The position numbers were made by a program, and so were the translations under genes. The notes beneath the pieces were generated by a model, which had not been told where the DNA came from, made no database searches, and saw only the letters and a program-made list of their open reading frames with translations. A stretch of DNA of 64,000 nt from Nitrospirillum pindoramense (lineage in GTDB: Bacteria > Pseudomonadota > Alphaproteobacteria > Azospirillales > Azospirillaceae). Where the stretch lies: positions 310,001 through 374,000 of the forward strand of contig NZ_VITR01000005.1 in NCBI RefSeq assembly GCF_007827955.1. Direction: 5' to 3'. Each line of letters opens with the position of its first letter. Position 1 is the stretch's first letter. This document shows positions 27,072 to 36,950 of the stretch, piece after piece.

Positions 27072-28541
27072 TCAGCCCGTCACCCGGATGCGCTTGGCGA
27101 TGCCCGTGGTGCTCTGGTTCGGCACCAGGTCAACCAGGGCGACGCGGCCGCCGTTGGCCTGGACCACGTCTGCGCCCACCACCTGGTCGATGGTGTAGTC
27201 CGCCCCCTTGATCAGCACGTCGGGCAGGATTTCGGTGATCAGGGCCAGGGGCGTATCGTCCTCAAACAGGGCCACGGCGTCGACCGAGCCGAAGGCGGCC
27301 AGCACGATGGCGCGGGACCGCTCGTCCTGGATGGGGCGCTCCGGCCCCTTCAGTCGGCGCACCGAGGCGTCGGAATTGAGGCCGACGATCAGGCGGTCGC
27401 AGGTCGCCCGCGCGGCGGCCAGCAACTGGACATGCCCGGGATGGATCAGGTCGAAACAGCCATTGGTGAAGCCCACCTTCAGCCCCAGGCGGCGCCACCG
27501 CACGATCTGCTCCCGCAGTTCCGCGCCACCCAGGAGCTTGGACAGGTTCTGGCGGTCGTCCTGTTCAGCCAGGGCGTGCAGCAACTCGGCCGGCGTCACC
27601 ACGGCCGTGCCCACCTTGGCCACGACCAATCCGGCGGCGACGTTGGCCAAGCGCACCGCGTCGGCGATATCCGCCCCGGTGGCCAGCGCCGCGGCGATGA
27701 CCGACACCACCGTATCGCCGGCGCCGGAAACGTCGAAGACCTCCTTGGCCTCCGCCTGGACATTGAGGGAGCTGCCGTCATCCCGCACCAGGGTCATGCC
27801 CTCCTCACTGCGGGTGACCAGCATGCCTCCGATGCCATGGTCGCGCATGAGGGTGGTGGCCGCGGCCACGATGCCGTCCGTCGTGCTGGGGCTGTGGCCC
27901 ACGGCCAGGGCCAATTCGGCGCGGTTGGGGGTCACGAGAGTTGCCCCGCGATAAATGGAATAGTCGGCACTCTTGGGATCGACGATCACCGGCTTGCCCG
28001 CCCCGCGCGCCAGCTCGATCAACTGCCGCAGCACGGACGGGGTGAACACGCCCTTGCCATAGTCGGACAGGATGACGACATCGACATCGGCGACATGGGC
28101 CGCCACGGCAGTGACCAAGGCCGCGTGCACCTCCGCCGCCACCGCCAGCTCGCTATCCCAGTCGGAGCGCAACAGATGATGGCCATCGGCGACGAAACGG
28201 GTCTTTTCCGAGGTGCGGCGCTGGTTGTCCACCTGCAGGATGGACGTGACCTGGTCGTCGGCCGCCACCAGCTGGCTCACGCGCACGCCGGCGGCATCCC
28301 CGCCGAGGACACCACCGAAGACCACCTGACCACCCAGCGCCGTGATGTTGCGCACCACGTTGCCGGCGCCGCCCAGCATCACATCCTCTTGCGCGTTGCG
28401 CAGCACGGGCACCGGCGCCTCTGGCGAGATGCGTCCCACCTTGCCGCGCACGAAGCGATCCAGCATGACGTCGCCGATGACCATGACCCGCCCCCCCGCG
28501 AGGGCCTCGACCGTGGAACTCAAACCGGCAAAGTGGCTCAT
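27072..28541 (-). CDS. hldE: Bifunctional heptose-7-phosphate kinase / heptose-1-phosphate adenylyltransferase
   Basis: This 489-residue two-domain enzyme makes ADP-D,D-heptose. Residues 1-330 are a PfkB-type sugar kinase with the signature SGAGDTVVSV carrying the catalytic Asp. Residues 345-489 are a cytidylyltransferase-like domain with LIHPGHVQLL (HxGH) and NSDASVRRLKG. Between the two steps a phosphatase, GmhB, must remove the 7-phosphate; a GmhB-like domain occurs in the fusion protein at 40-41.8 kb. The gene precedes hldD. Its order and length match the E. coli enzyme. Confidence 0.95.
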   Translation of the reverse strand: MSHFAGLSSTVEALAGGRVMVIGDVMLDRFVRGKVGRISPEAPVPVLRNAQEDVMLGGAGNVVRNITALGGQVVFGGVLGGDAAGVRVSQLVAADDQVTSILQVDNQRRTSEKTRFVADGHHLLRSDWDSELAVAAEVHAALVTAVAAHVADVDVVILSDYGKGVFTPSVLRQLIELARGAGKPVIVDPKSADYSIYRGATLVTPNRAELALAVGHSPSTTDGIVAAATTLMRDHGIGGMLVTRSEEGMTLVRDDGSSLNVQAEAKEVFDVSGAGDTVVSVIAAALATGADIADAVRLANVAAGLVVAKVGTAVVTPAELLHALAEQDDRQNLSKLLGGAELREQIVRWRRLGLKVGFTNGCFDLIHPGHVQLLAAARATCDRLIVGLNSDASVRRLKGPERPIQDERSRAIVLAAFGSVDAVALFEDDTPLALITEILPDVLIKGADYTIDQVVGADVVQANGGRVALVDLVPNQSTTGIAKRIRVTG

Positions 28542-28642
28542 GGCTTTCCCATTCCCAGATCAGAACGATAGGCCTGGATGGCCCGCGGGCCGCACCGTAT
28601 CACACCGCGCGCGCGGGTGAAGACCCAACGTCACGCCTCATC

Positions 28643-29548
28643 TCATCCCCGGCGCGCCAAGCCGACGCCGGCCAGGGCCAGGGCGAACCCGACCAGCTGC
28701 ACGGGCGTCAGCGTCTCGTGGAACAGCAGGAACGCCTCCACCGCCGCAAGCGGGGGGACCAGCAGAATCAGGGCCGTGGCGCGGGTGGCCCCCCCGTGCC
28801 GCACCATCCACACCAGCAGCGAGATGCCGATGACCGAGGGACCCAGGACGGACCAGAGCAAGCCGGCCCACAGTACCGGGTGCGCATCCCAATGCGGGGC
28901 GCCCACCGTCAGGAACAGGACCGACACCACGGCGGCGGCGCCCAGGTTTTGCAGCACACCGGCGGGCCGCAGGTCATCCCCCGCCAGCGAGGACTTCTGC
29001 AACAGGGTGCCGATGGTCACGCCCAGCACGCTGAGCAGCGCTAGGCCGGCCCCCAGGGGCGACAGGCCCCCGCCGCCCGCCACCCCGTGCAGGGCCAGCT
29101 TGGGCGCCAGCACGCAGGCGACGCCGGCGAACCCGATGCCAAGGCCGGCCCAGGCGCGGGCACCCTGCCGCTGGCCGAACAGCAGAGTGGTGATGAGCGC
29201 GGTGAACAGGGGCTGCAACGCGCCCAGCAAGGCCATGACGCCGGCGGCCAAGCCCTGGGCGATGGCCCAGTAGGAAAACCCCAGATAGACGCCCTGCATC
29301 AGCGCGCCGGCCAGCAGGTGCAGCCCTACGCGCCGGCCCCGGGGCCAGGCGACGCGCAGCGACAGCGTGGCGGCGGTGAAGACCAGCGCCGTCAGCCCGA
29401 ACCGCACCAGCAGGAACAGCTGGACATCGGCATAGGGCAGCACGGCGCGGGCCACCAGAAAGCCGGTGGACCAGATGAGGATGAACAGCCAGGGGGCGCC
29501 CCACCCCAGCAAGCGGGCCCGAAGGGCGGCGGACTCGGCACCCCTCAC
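28643..29548 (-). CDS. EamA/DMT family transporter
   Basis: This 301-residue membrane protein has about ten hydrophobic helices in two EamA repeats (for example LFILIWSTGFLVARAVL at the start and LVGFALALAGVGLARRG at the end). DMT proteins are usually exporters of amino acids or other metabolites. The GTG at 29548 overlaps the stop codon of the upstream homocysteine S-methyltransferase gene by four bases (GTGA), a sign of translational coupling, and I prefer it to an ATG at 29596. Substrate unknown; the coupling hints at a methionine-related or other amino-acid product. Confidence 0.87.
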   Translation of the reverse strand: MRGAESAALRARLLGWGAPWLFILIWSTGFLVARAVLPYADVQLFLLVRFGLTALVFTAATLSLRVAWPRGRRVGLHLLAGALMQGVYLGFSYWAIAQGLAAGVMALLGALQPLFTALITTLLFGQRQGARAWAGLGIGFAGVACVLAPKLALHGVAGGGGLSPLGAGLALLSVLGVTIGTLLQKSSLAGDDLRPAGVLQNLGAAAVVSVLFLTVGAPHWDAHPVLWAGLLWSVLGPSVIGISLLVWMVRHGGATRATALILLVPPLAAVEAFLLFHETLTPVQLVGFALALAGVGLARRG

Positions 29549-30450
29549 GGCAAAGCCGCCGCCAGGGCCCGGATATGGTCGGGCCCGATGCCGCAACAGC
29601 CCCCGACGATGGCGGCGCCGGCGTCCACCCAGCGCCGTGCCCAGTCCAGATAGCTGGCGGGCGTCAGGTCGGCGCGCAGCTCATCCAGGCCATTGTTGGC
29701 GGTCGCGTCCTTGGGCTGCGGCGGGAAGGCGTTGGCATACACACCCAGGGGCAGCGGTGCGCCGGCGGCGGTGGCCCGCGCCGCGGCCAGCGCCGGCCCC
29801 ATGACCTCGGGCTGGCTGCAATTGAACAGCAGGGCGGCGGCGCCCAGGGCCAGCGCCGCCTCGGTGGCCTGGGCCACCGTCTCACCCCCGCGCAGGCGGG
29901 GATGGGTGGCGGCGTCGGCCGCTTCATCCTCCAGCGTGAAGGACAGCCACAGCGGCTTGGCATCCTTCCCCAAGGCATTCGCCAAAGCCGCGCGCACGGC
30001 CCGCACCTCCGCCACCGCGCTTTGGGTTTCCGCCAGCCAAAGGTCGACATGGGGCGCTAGACCCCCCACCAGCGGCGCCAGCAGGTCCGCCGCGCGGGCG
30101 GCATCGAACAGGTCCGCGCGGTAAGAGCCGAACAGCGGCGGCAAGGATCCGGCGACGCGGGCGCCCGGCTTGGCGTCCGCCGCCTGCCGGGCCAGCCGCC
30201 CGGCGAGGGAGGCCAGGGCCCCGCCTTGCGTGGCGAACCGCTCCTCCCCGATATGGAAGGGCACGAGGGCGTAGCTGTTGCTGGTGATGATGTCGGCCCC
30301 GGCCTCCAGGAAGGCGTCGTGCGCGCGGCGCACATAGTCCGGCGCCTCGATCAGCGCCAGGGCCGACCATTCCGGCTGGCGGAAGGGCGCGCCCATGCGC
30401 TGCAATTCCCGTCCCATGCCACCGTCCAGCAGGATAGTACCCCGTCCCAT
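29545..30450 (-). CDS. Homocysteine S-methyltransferase family protein
   Basis: This is a 301-residue Zn-dependent methyltransferase of the pfam02574 type. The N-terminal LLDGGMGREL block, the first zinc Cys in LLFNCSQPEV and the CC pair in GGCCGIGPDH near the end are all present. Family members move a methyl group from S-methylmethionine or another donor to homocysteine, giving methionine. The start at 30450 follows a strong GGGAGGGTGAG site; an ATG five codons upstream is weaker. It follows DUF2891 by 54 bp and overlaps the EamA exporter gene. The methyl donor is not known. Confidence 0.88.
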   Translation of the reverse strand: MGRGTILLDGGMGRELQRMGAPFRQPEWSALALIEAPDYVRRAHDAFLEAGADIITSNSYALVPFHIGEERFATQGGALASLAGRLARQAADAKPGARVAGSLPPLFGSYRADLFDAARAADLLAPLVGGLAPHVDLWLAETQSAVAEVRAVRAALANALGKDAKPLWLSFTLEDEAADAATHPRLRGGETVAQATEAALALGAAALLFNCSQPEVMGPALAAARATAAGAPLPLGVYANAFPPQPKDATANNGLDELRADLTPASYLDWARRWVDAGAAIVGGCCGIGPDHIRALAAALP

Positions 30451-30504
30451 CTCACCCTCCCCCATTCGCGCCTGTTACACGCCGTCGTGCCATACGCCGT
30501 CCTG

Positions 30505-31533
30505 TCACACCCCATCCAGGGCCAGCACGGCGAAGCTGGCCAGCCAGTGCTCGCCCATGTAATCGGACTCCAGGTGCGGCAGGGCATCGGCCAGATGCGT
30601 ATCGGCCGCCGCCCGCGCCCGCACCGCCACCGGATCGGCTGGGTCCAGCTGGGCGGCGATGGTACGCCAGCACCAGGCGCGGCTGAGGTTCAGGCCGTCC
30701 AGGTGGGCGATGGTGCCGTCGCTGCGGTCGCTGACCGTGGCCGGGGTGAACAGCGTTTGCGGCCGGCCCGCCGCCACGCCGGGCAACAGGCGGGCGAACC
30801 AGGCGCGAAACGCCTCGCGCGGCAGCACGGCGGCCATGGCGACGGCAGCGGTCAATACCGGGGAGAGGAAGTCGGTGCCCGACGGCTCCCACACCTGGGC
30901 ATCGGCGTCGTCGCCATACCAGGCCTGGGCCGTCCGGGTGATCAGGTCAGCCAGGCCATCGTCCCCCCGGCGCCGGGCATAAGCCATGGACAGGGTCAGG
31001 GCGAAGGCGGTGTTGATGTGCAGGCCCGTGCGGACCGGGTATGTCGCCTTGGGCAGGTAGGCCTTCAGCAGGCTGACAATTTCCGCCGTCAGCGGCGCCA
31101 GCGCCGTGGCCCAGGCGGCGCCCACGGCCCCCATGCCGGTACGGCGCAGCTCCGCCACCAGCAGCAGATACCACGCCCAGCCATAGGGCCGCTCGAAGGT
31201 GCCGGTGTTGGGGCGCCGGAAATAGGCCAGCTCGCCCGCGACCTTCTCCGGCGTGTAGCTGTCGGCGAACAGGGCGCGGATGCGGTCCGCCACCGGGCTG
31301 TCGGGATAAAGCCGCAAGACACGCGCCAGCAGCCAATGGCCGTGGACGCAGGAGTGCCAGTCGAGGCTGCCGAAAAAGATGGGATGAAGGGCGCGCGGCG
31401 TCCGCGCATCCTCCGGCCCGTTCAGCATGTGGGTGAGGATGTTGGGATATTCCCGCGTGACGTGGCCCAGCGCGATTTCGGCGAACTGGACGGCAAGGGC
31501 CTCGGACAGGCCAGGGAAAGTGCTTTCAGTCAT
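30505..31533 (-). CDS. DUF2891 family protein
   Basis: This 342-residue soluble protein has no signal peptide. It matches the DUF2891 family, with conserved blocks HPIFFGSLDWHSCVHGHW, RPYGWAWYLLLVAEL and a C-terminal ESDYMGEHWLASFA. The mixture of conserved Trp, His and Asp suggests an (alpha/alpha)-barrel enzyme, but no activity is established to my knowledge. The ATG overlaps the stop of the DUF979 gene (ATGA), so it is translated together with that transporter-like pair. In this operon it may act on what the 5-oxoprolinase or the transporter handles; this is inferred from position only. Confidence 0.82.
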   Translation of the reverse strand: MTESTFPGLSEALAVQFAEIALGHVTREYPNILTHMLNGPEDARTPRALHPIFFGSLDWHSCVHGHWLLARVLRLYPDSPVADRIRALFADSYTPEKVAGELAYFRRPNTGTFERPYGWAWYLLLVAELRRTGMGAVGAAWATALAPLTAEIVSLLKAYLPKATYPVRTGLHINTAFALTLSMAYARRRGDDGLADLITRTAQAWYGDDADAQVWEPSGTDFLSPVLTAAVAMAAVLPREAFRAWFARLLPGVAAGRPQTLFTPATVSDRSDGTIAHLDGLNLSRAWCWRTIAAQLDPADPVAVRARAAADTHLADALPHLESDYMGEHWLASFAVLALDGV

Positions 31534-32486
31534 TTGGGGAAACCCAGGATTTGGATCAGCAGGGTGTTGGCCACCAGGACCAGCAGGGCGGTCGGCACTT
31601 GGGCCCGGATGACGGCGTTGCGGTCCGGCAGTTCCAGCAGGGCGGCCGGGACGATGTTGAAATTGGCGGCCATGGGCGTCATCAGCGTGCCGCAGAAGCC
31701 CGAGAGCATGCCAATGGCGGAAATGACCGCGGGGTCGCCGCCGAACCGGCCCACCAGCAGCGGCAGGGCGATGCCCGAGGTCATGACCGGGAAGGCGGCG
31801 AAGGCGTTGCCCATGAGGATGGTCAGCAGCGCCATGCCCCCGGTGTAGGCGCACACCAGGGGGAAACGGTGGTCCAGGGTCAGGTGCTGGCCCACCATCA
31901 GGGCCACGGCGTCCCCCACCTTCGCCAAGGCGAAGATGCCCCCCAGGGCCGCCAGCACCTGGGGCAGGATGATGGCCCAGCCCACCAGCTCCGCCAGGCG
32001 CCGCGCGTCACGCAGGGGCGCGACCAGCCGCTGGCGGGTCAGCATGACGGTCGCCAGCCCCACGGCGACGATGCCCAGCGCCAGCCAGATCAGCGTGCCC
32101 TGCCGGGGGTCCACCAGCGCCTGGCCATTCCAGGTCACGGCCGGGCCCCAGATCGTCCCGGCCAAGGCGATGACCGGCGGCAGGAACAGGACGGGGAACA
32201 GCCAATAGCCCCACCGCCGGGCCTGTTCCTCGCGTGCATCGCGCGGGGCGCAGGCCTCCGTCCCCCGGCCCATGAGGCCGAAGCCGCCCAGCACCGCCAG
32301 CGCCAGCACCAGGATACCGTTGCCCAGATCGCCCAGATGGTCGCCGGCCAGGAAGCTGAGCGCCAGCAGGGCCCAGAACAGGCCGGCGCCCAGGCGCCGG
32401 GGGTTGCCGGCATCGCGCGCCGCGCGCCAGGCGATGGCGGCGAACATCAGGCCAGCCAGGTCATAGGCGACGCTGATGCCGATCAT
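31530..32486 (-). CDS. DUF979 family membrane protein
   Basis: This 318-residue integral membrane protein has about nine hydrophobic segments. It belongs to DUF979, which is nearly always paired with DUF969; the pair is regarded as a two-part permease. The final part (GMALLTILMGNAFAAFPVMTSG) is the most conserved. The start at 32486 overlaps the DUF969 stop (ATGA) and the stop overlaps the DUF2891 start, so stoichiometric expression is likely. As I recall, in Gram-positive bacteria the pair sits beside pyrrolidone-carboxylate peptidase, which supports 5-oxoproline transport. Confidence 0.85.
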   Translation of the reverse strand: MIGISVAYDLAGLMFAAIAWRAARDAGNPRRLGAGLFWALLALSFLAGDHLGDLGNGILVLALAVLGGFGLMGRGTEACAPRDAREEQARRWGYWLFPVLFLPPVIALAGTIWGPAVTWNGQALVDPRQGTLIWLALGIVAVGLATVMLTRQRLVAPLRDARRLAELVGWAIILPQVLAALGGIFALAKVGDAVALMVGQHLTLDHRFPLVCAYTGGMALLTILMGNAFAAFPVMTSGIALPLLVGRFGGDPAVISAIGMLSGFCGTLMTPMAANFNIVPAALLELPDRNAVIRAQVPTALLVLVANTLLIQILGFPK

Positions 32487-33163
32487 GGCGCTGCCGCTCC
32501 TTTTCCGGCCTTCAGGCGACGGTCCAACAGCAGCAGGCGGGCGCCATGCACCACCACCGCCACGATGGCGGTGGGAATGGCCCAAACGGACACATCCAGC
32601 GGGCTGACCTCGATGCCATTGGCGGCCAGATAGCCCTTGATCAGGATGACGGAGCCGATGGCGACGAAGATGTCCTCGCTGAAGAACAGGGCGATGTTCT
32701 CGGCCGCCGCCGCATGGGCGCGGACCAGGGCCCGTTCCGGTGGCGCCAGGGGGCGGCCCAGATTTTCCTCGGCCACCGCCTCGCCCATGGGGGCCAGCAC
32801 GGGGCGCACCATCTGGGCATGGCCGCTGAGATCCTTGGCGCCCAGGGCGGCCAACACCTGGCGCAGGATGAAGAACACCAGGTAGGTGCGTCCCACCGTG
32901 GCGGCCTTGAGGCGCCCGATCAGGCGCTGCGCCTGCACCTGGATACCCAGCCGTTCCAGGAGACCGATCAGGGGCAGGAACAGGTAGACCAGGCAGATGT
33001 AGCGGTTGGCGTTGAACAGGCGGCCGAAGGCCGACACGATCTCCACCACGCCCATGCCGGCGGCCAGGCCGGTGCCGAAGGCTGCCGCCACCGCCACCAG
33101 CAGCGGGTTCAGGCGGACGGCGAAACCGGCGGCGACGATGGCGATGCCGACCAGGCTGAGCAT
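32483..33163 (-). CDS. DUF969 family membrane protein
   Basis: This 226-residue membrane protein begins [20 protein letters not shown] and has about six hydrophobic segments, with a conserved cytoplasmic stretch containing NRYICLVYLFLPLIGLLERL. It is the partner of DUF979 and is encoded immediately upstream with a four-base overlap. Its start shares one base with the stop of the oxoprolinase gene (TGATG). The two likely form one transporter that supplies the hydrolase encoded just before them. The transport function is a prediction from repeated gene association, not shown by sequence motifs. Confidence 0.85.
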   Translation of the reverse strand: MLSLVGIAIVAAGFAVRLNPLLVAVAAAFGTGLAAGMGVVEIVSAFGRLFNANRYICLVYLFLPLIGLLERLGIQVQAQRLIGRLKAATVGRTYLVFFILRQVLAALGAKDLSGHAQMVRPVLAPMGEAVAEENLGRPLAPPERALVRAHAAAAENIALFFSEDIFVAIGSVILIKGYLAANGIEVSPLDVSVWAIPTAIVAVVVHGARLLLLDRRLKAGKGAAAP

Positions 33164-36100
33164 CAGACGCCGCCCTCGCCCACTGGCCCACAACCGCCGC
33201 CGAAGCCGCCTCCCCCTGGCGTCTTCACCAGGATGGCGTCGCCGGGGCTCATGGCCACGGTGTCGGTGGCGGCCAGCACCCGCACCGTGCCATCGGCGCG
33301 ATGGACCTCCGTCACGCCCGGGGCACCGGATCCGCCGCCCTCCAGGCCGAAGGGCGGCACGCGACGGCGGTTGGACAGGATGGCGGCGGTCATGGGCGCG
33401 CGGAACCGGATCAGTCGTTCCACCCCGTCCCCACCGCGATGGCGGCCCGCGCCGCCGGAACCGCGGCGGATGGCGAAGCGCTCCACCAGCACGGGGTAGC
33501 GCACCTCCATCACCTCGGGATCCGTCAGGCGGCTGTTGGTCATGTGCGTCTGCACCGCGCTGGTACCGTCGAAATCGGCGCCGGCGCCGGACCCGCCGCA
33601 GATGGTTTCGTAATACTGGCGGGCGTCGTCGCCGAAGGTGAAGTTGTTCATGGTGCCCTGGGCCCCGGCCATGACGCCCAGGGCGCCATAGAGCGCGTCC
33701 ACCACCACCTGGCTGGTTTCCACGTTGCCAGCCACCACCGCCGCTGGATAGGCTGGATTCAGCAGGCAGCCGGCCGGCACCTTCAGCACGATGGGCTTCA
33801 GGCACCCCTCGTTCATCGGGATCTCATCATCCACCAGGGTGCGGAAGACGTAGAGCACGGCGGCGCGGCAGACGCTGAGCGGCGCGTTGAAGTTGGTCTC
33901 CAGCTGCCCGCTGGTGCCGGTGAAATCGACCACCGCCTGGCGCGCCCGCCGGTCCACGGTGACGGCCACCTGGATGACGGCGCCGTTGTCCATTTCATAG
34001 CGGAAGGTGCCGTTCTTCAGCACGCCGATGACGCGGCGCACCGCCTCCTCCGCATTGTCCTGCATGTGGGCCATGTAGGCCTCGACCACGTCGCGGCCGA
34101 ACTGCGCCACCATGGCGGCCATTTCCTCCGCCCCCTTGGCGCAAGCCGCCACCTGGGCCCGCAGGTCGCCGATGTTCTGGTCGGGATTGCGGGCGGGATA
34201 GCGCCCGCTGGCCAACAGCGCCCGCGTCTCCTCCTCCCGGAAGCGTCCGCCTTCCACCAGCAGGAAATTGTCGATCAGCACGCCCTCGTCTTCCACGGTG
34301 CGGCTGTTGGGTGGCATGGAGCCGGGGGTGACGCCGCCGATGTCGCCCTGGTGGCCGCGCGCGGCCACGAACACCAGCAGGCTGCCGTCGGCATCGAACA
34401 CCGGCATGACCACGGTGACGTCGGGCAAGTGTGTACCGCCGTTATAGGGCGCGTTCAGCATGTAGACGTCGCCCGGCCGCATGCCCCGGCCGTCTTGGGA
34501 CCGCGCCTCGACGATGGCGCGCACGCTGTCCCCCATGGAGCCCAGATGCACCGGCATGTGCGGCGCGTTGGCGATCAGCCCGCCGCCGCGGTCGAACAGC
34601 GCGCAGGAAAAGTCCAGCCGCTCCTTGATGTTGACCGAATAGGCGGTGTTCTGCAGGGCATAGCCCATCTGCTCCGCCACCGCCATGAACAGGTTGTTGA
34701 ACACCTCCAGCATCACCGGGTCGACGGTGGTGCCAATGGCGGTGCGCGGCGCCAGGGCCACCACCCGTTCCAGGATCAGGTTGGCATGGCCATCGACGCG
34801 GGCGCGCCAGCCGGGCTCGATCACCGTGGTGGCCGTGGCCTCACGGATCAGGGCGGGGCCGTCGACCTGATTGCCGGGCGCCAGGGTGGCGCGGTCATAG
34901 ACGGGGGTGTCGGCCTGCTCCCCCGCCATATAGGTGCGGACGGTGGCCAAGGGTGCCGGATCGCCATTGGCGACAGCTGGCGCCGCAGCGATACGTCCCC
35001 GGCCGGGGCGGCCGATGGCCTCGGCCGACAGCGCCTCCACCACCACGGTCTTGCCGGGGGCGACGAAGCCAAAACGGCGGCGATGTGCCTCGGCGAAGGT
35101 GGCGGCCAAAGCGGCGGCGTCCCCGAAGGGCACGGTCAGGCCGGTATCCGTGCCGGCGTATTTCAGGCGGGCAGTCAGTTCCACCTCGACATCCGCCACC
35201 GGCACGTCCTGGGCGGCCAGGTCGGCCCTCGCCTCCCGCGCCAGGGCCTGGGCCGGGGTGGAGAGGTCGAGGTCGGCCGACAGCGGCTGTTCGATCGTGC
35301 GGTCACGGATGACGCGCAAATCGGCCAGGCCCATGCCATAGGCCGACAGCACCCCGGCGAAGGGGTGGATCATCACCCGCGTCATACCCAGGGCATCGGC
35401 CACCAGGCAGGCGTGCTGGCCCCCCGCGCCGCCGAAACAGGCCAGGGTGTACTGGGCCACGTCATAGCCGCGCTGGACGGAGATTTCCTTGATGGCCTTG
35501 GCCATCTTCTCCACCGCGATGGTGATGAAGCCTTCCGCCAGCTGGTGCGGCGTGCGCGCCTCCCCCGTCGCCGCCTGGACCTCGGCGGCCAGAGCCTGGA
35601 AGCGGGCCTCGACAGCGGCCAGATCCAGAGGCTGATCGGCGGCCGCCCCGAAGACCTGGGGGAAGAAAGCCGGCTGGATCTTGCCCAGCATCAGGTTGCA
35701 GTCGGTCACGGCCAGGGGCCCGCCCCGGCGGTAACAGACGGGGCCGGGCACCGCCCCCGCCGATTCCGGGCCGACACGAAATCGCGACCCGTCGAAGGAG
35801 CAGACGCTGCCCCCGCCGGCGGCCACGGTATGGATGTTCATCATGGGCGCGCACAGGCGCACACCGGCCACCATGGTCTCGTAGGTGCGCTCATAGGTGC
35901 CGGCGTAGTGCGACACATCCGTGGAGGTGCCGCCCATGTCGAAGCCGATGACCTTGTCGAACCCGGCCTCCACCGCCGTGGCGACCATGCCGACGATGCC
36001 GCCGGCGGGCCCGGACAGCACCGCATCGCGGCCCTGGAAAGCGCGGGCATCGACCAGGCCGCCGTTCGACTGCATGAACAGCAGGCGGGCCCCGTCCCCT

Positions 36101-36825
36101 TCGCTGGCCCCGCCATCCTGCAAGGCGCCCGACACCTGATCGACATAGCGGCGCAGCACCGGCGACAGATAGGCATCCACCACCGTGGTGTCGCCCCGGC
36201 GCACCAGCTTGATCAGGCGGCTGGTCTCATGGCTGACCGACACCTGGGTATAGCCGATGTCCCGCGCGATGGCGGCCACACGCGCCTCATGGGCGTCAAA
36301 GCGGTAGCCGTGCATCAGCACCACGGCCACGGCGCGATAACCGGCGTCGTAGGCGGCCTGAAGGTCGCGGCGGGTCGCCTCCTCATCCAGTGGCGCCAGG
36401 ACGGCGCCGTCGGCGTCCACCCGTTCCGCCACCTCGACCACGCGGGTATAGAGGCTGTCGGCCAGGCGGATATGGCGATCGAACAGGCGGGGCCGGGCCT
36501 GATAGCCGATGCGCAAGGCGTCGGCATGGCCCCGGGTGATGGCCAGCACCAGCGGCTCGCCCTTGCGTTCCAACAGCGCGTTGGTGGCGACGGTGGTGCC
36601 GATCTTCACGGCATCGATGGTGGCGGGGAAATCGGCATGGGCGGCCAGCAGCGACCGGATGCCGGCCACGGCGGCGTCCTGATACTGTTCGGGATTTTCC
36701 GAGAGCAGCTTGGCGGTCAGCAGCCGGCCATCGGGCCGACGGGCCACCACATCGGTGAAGGTGCCACCGCGATCGACCCAGAATTCCCAGCCCGATCCGC
36801 CCGTTTCCGGATGCACTGCCGCCAT
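33163..36825 (-). CDS. Fused HyuA-HyuB hydantoinase / 5-oxoprolinase
   Basis: This is a 1220-residue ATP-dependent amidohydrolase in which both subunits are joined, as in eukaryotic 5-oxoprolinase (about 1290 residues). The HyuA half (1 to about 690) starts with [18 protein letters not shown] and contains [15 protein letters not shown]. The HyuB half (about 700-1215) starts with [20 protein letters not shown] and ends in glycine-rich [10 protein letters not shown]. Such enzymes open 5-oxoproline to glutamate, or hydantoins or acetone-type substrates in other branches. The DUF969/DUF979 neighbours favour 5-oxoproline. The start at 36825 is chosen because DRGGTFTD follows at the usual distance. 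Confidence 0.88.
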   Translation of the reverse strand: MAAVHPETGGSGWEFWVDRGGTFTDVVARRPDGRLLTAKLLSENPEQYQDAAVAGIRSLLAAHADFPATIDAVKIGTTVATNALLERKGEPLVLAITRGHADALRIGYQARPRLFDRHIRLADSLYTRVVEVAERVDADGAVLAPLDEEATRRDLQAAYDAGYRAVAVVLMHGYRFDAHEARVAAIARDIGYTQVSVSHETSRLIKLVRRGDTTVVDAYLSPVLRRYVDQVSGALQDGGASEGDGARLLFMQSNGGLVDARAFQGRDAVLSGPAGGIVGMVATAVEAGFDKVIGFDMGGTSTDVSHYAGTYERTYETMVAGVRLCAPMMNIHTVAAGGGSVCSFDGSRFRVGPESAGAVPGPVCYRRGGPLAVTDCNLMLGKIQPAFFPQVFGAAADQPLDLAAVEARFQALAAEVQAATGEARTPHQLAEGFITIAVEKMAKAIKEISVQRGYDVAQYTLACFGGAGGQHACLVADALGMTRVMIHPFAGVLSAYGMGLADLRVIRDRTIEQPLSADLDLSTPAQALAREARADLAAQDVPVADVEVELTARLKYAGTDTGLTVPFGDAAALAATFAEAHRRRFGFVAPGKTVVVEALSAEAIGRPGRGRIAAAPAVANGDPAPLATVRTYMAGEQADTPVYDRATLAPGNQVDGPALIREATATTVIEPGWRARVDGHANLILERVVALAPRTAIGTTVDPVMLEVFNNLFMAVAEQMGYALQNTAYSVNIKERLDFSCALFDRGGGLIANAPHMPVHLGSMGDSVRAIVEARSQDGRGMRPGDVYMLNAPYNGGTHLPDVTVVMPVFDADGSLLVFVAARGHQGDIGGVTPGSMPPNSRTVEDEGVLIDNFLLVEGGRFREEETRALLASGRYPARNPDQNIGDLRAQVAACAKGAEEMAAMVAQFGRDVVEAYMAHMQDNAEEAVRRVIGVLKNGTFRYEMDNGAVIQVAVTVDRRARQAVVDFTGTSGQLETNFNAPLSVCRAAVLYVFRTLVDDEIPMNEGCLKPIVLKVPAGCLLNPAYPAAVVAGNVETSQVVVDALYGALGVMAGAQGTMNNFTFGDDARQYYETICGGSGAGADFDGTSAVQTHMTNSRLTDPEVMEVRYPVLVERFAIRRGSGGAGRHRGGDGVERLIRFRAPMTAAILSNRRRVPPFGLEGGGSGAPGVTEVHRADGTVRVLAATDTVAMSPGDAILVKTPGGGGFGGGCGPVGEGGV

Positions 36826-36902
36826 GTCCCGTCTTTCATCAGACCTGCCCTGCCGGCGCCACCCTAGCAAGCGCCGCCGGCCCAGGCCAAGCCGGGATTA
36901 CA

Positions 36903-36915
36903 GGATAATTTATCC
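36903..36915. promoter_or_regulatory. Palindrome upstream of the oxoprolinase operon
   Basis: ggataa-t-ttatcc is a perfect 13-bp inverted repeat in the 125-bp gap between the XRE-cupin regulator gene and the oxoprolinase gene. Its position, A/T-rich core and symmetry suit an operator for a dimeric regulator, most simply the one encoded next door. Confidence 0.45.
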
Positions 36916-36950
36916 GAATTTGGCCCGCGCCGCAGCGGGGGCGCGACCGA

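Noticed and set aside
33301-36867. A 1188-codon open frame on the plus strand opposite the oxoprolinase gene
   Set aside because: It is a high-GC shadow of the minus-strand gene: low-complexity His/Gly/Ala-rich translation, no domain, no ribosome site, and the minus strand encodes a full conserved enzyme.
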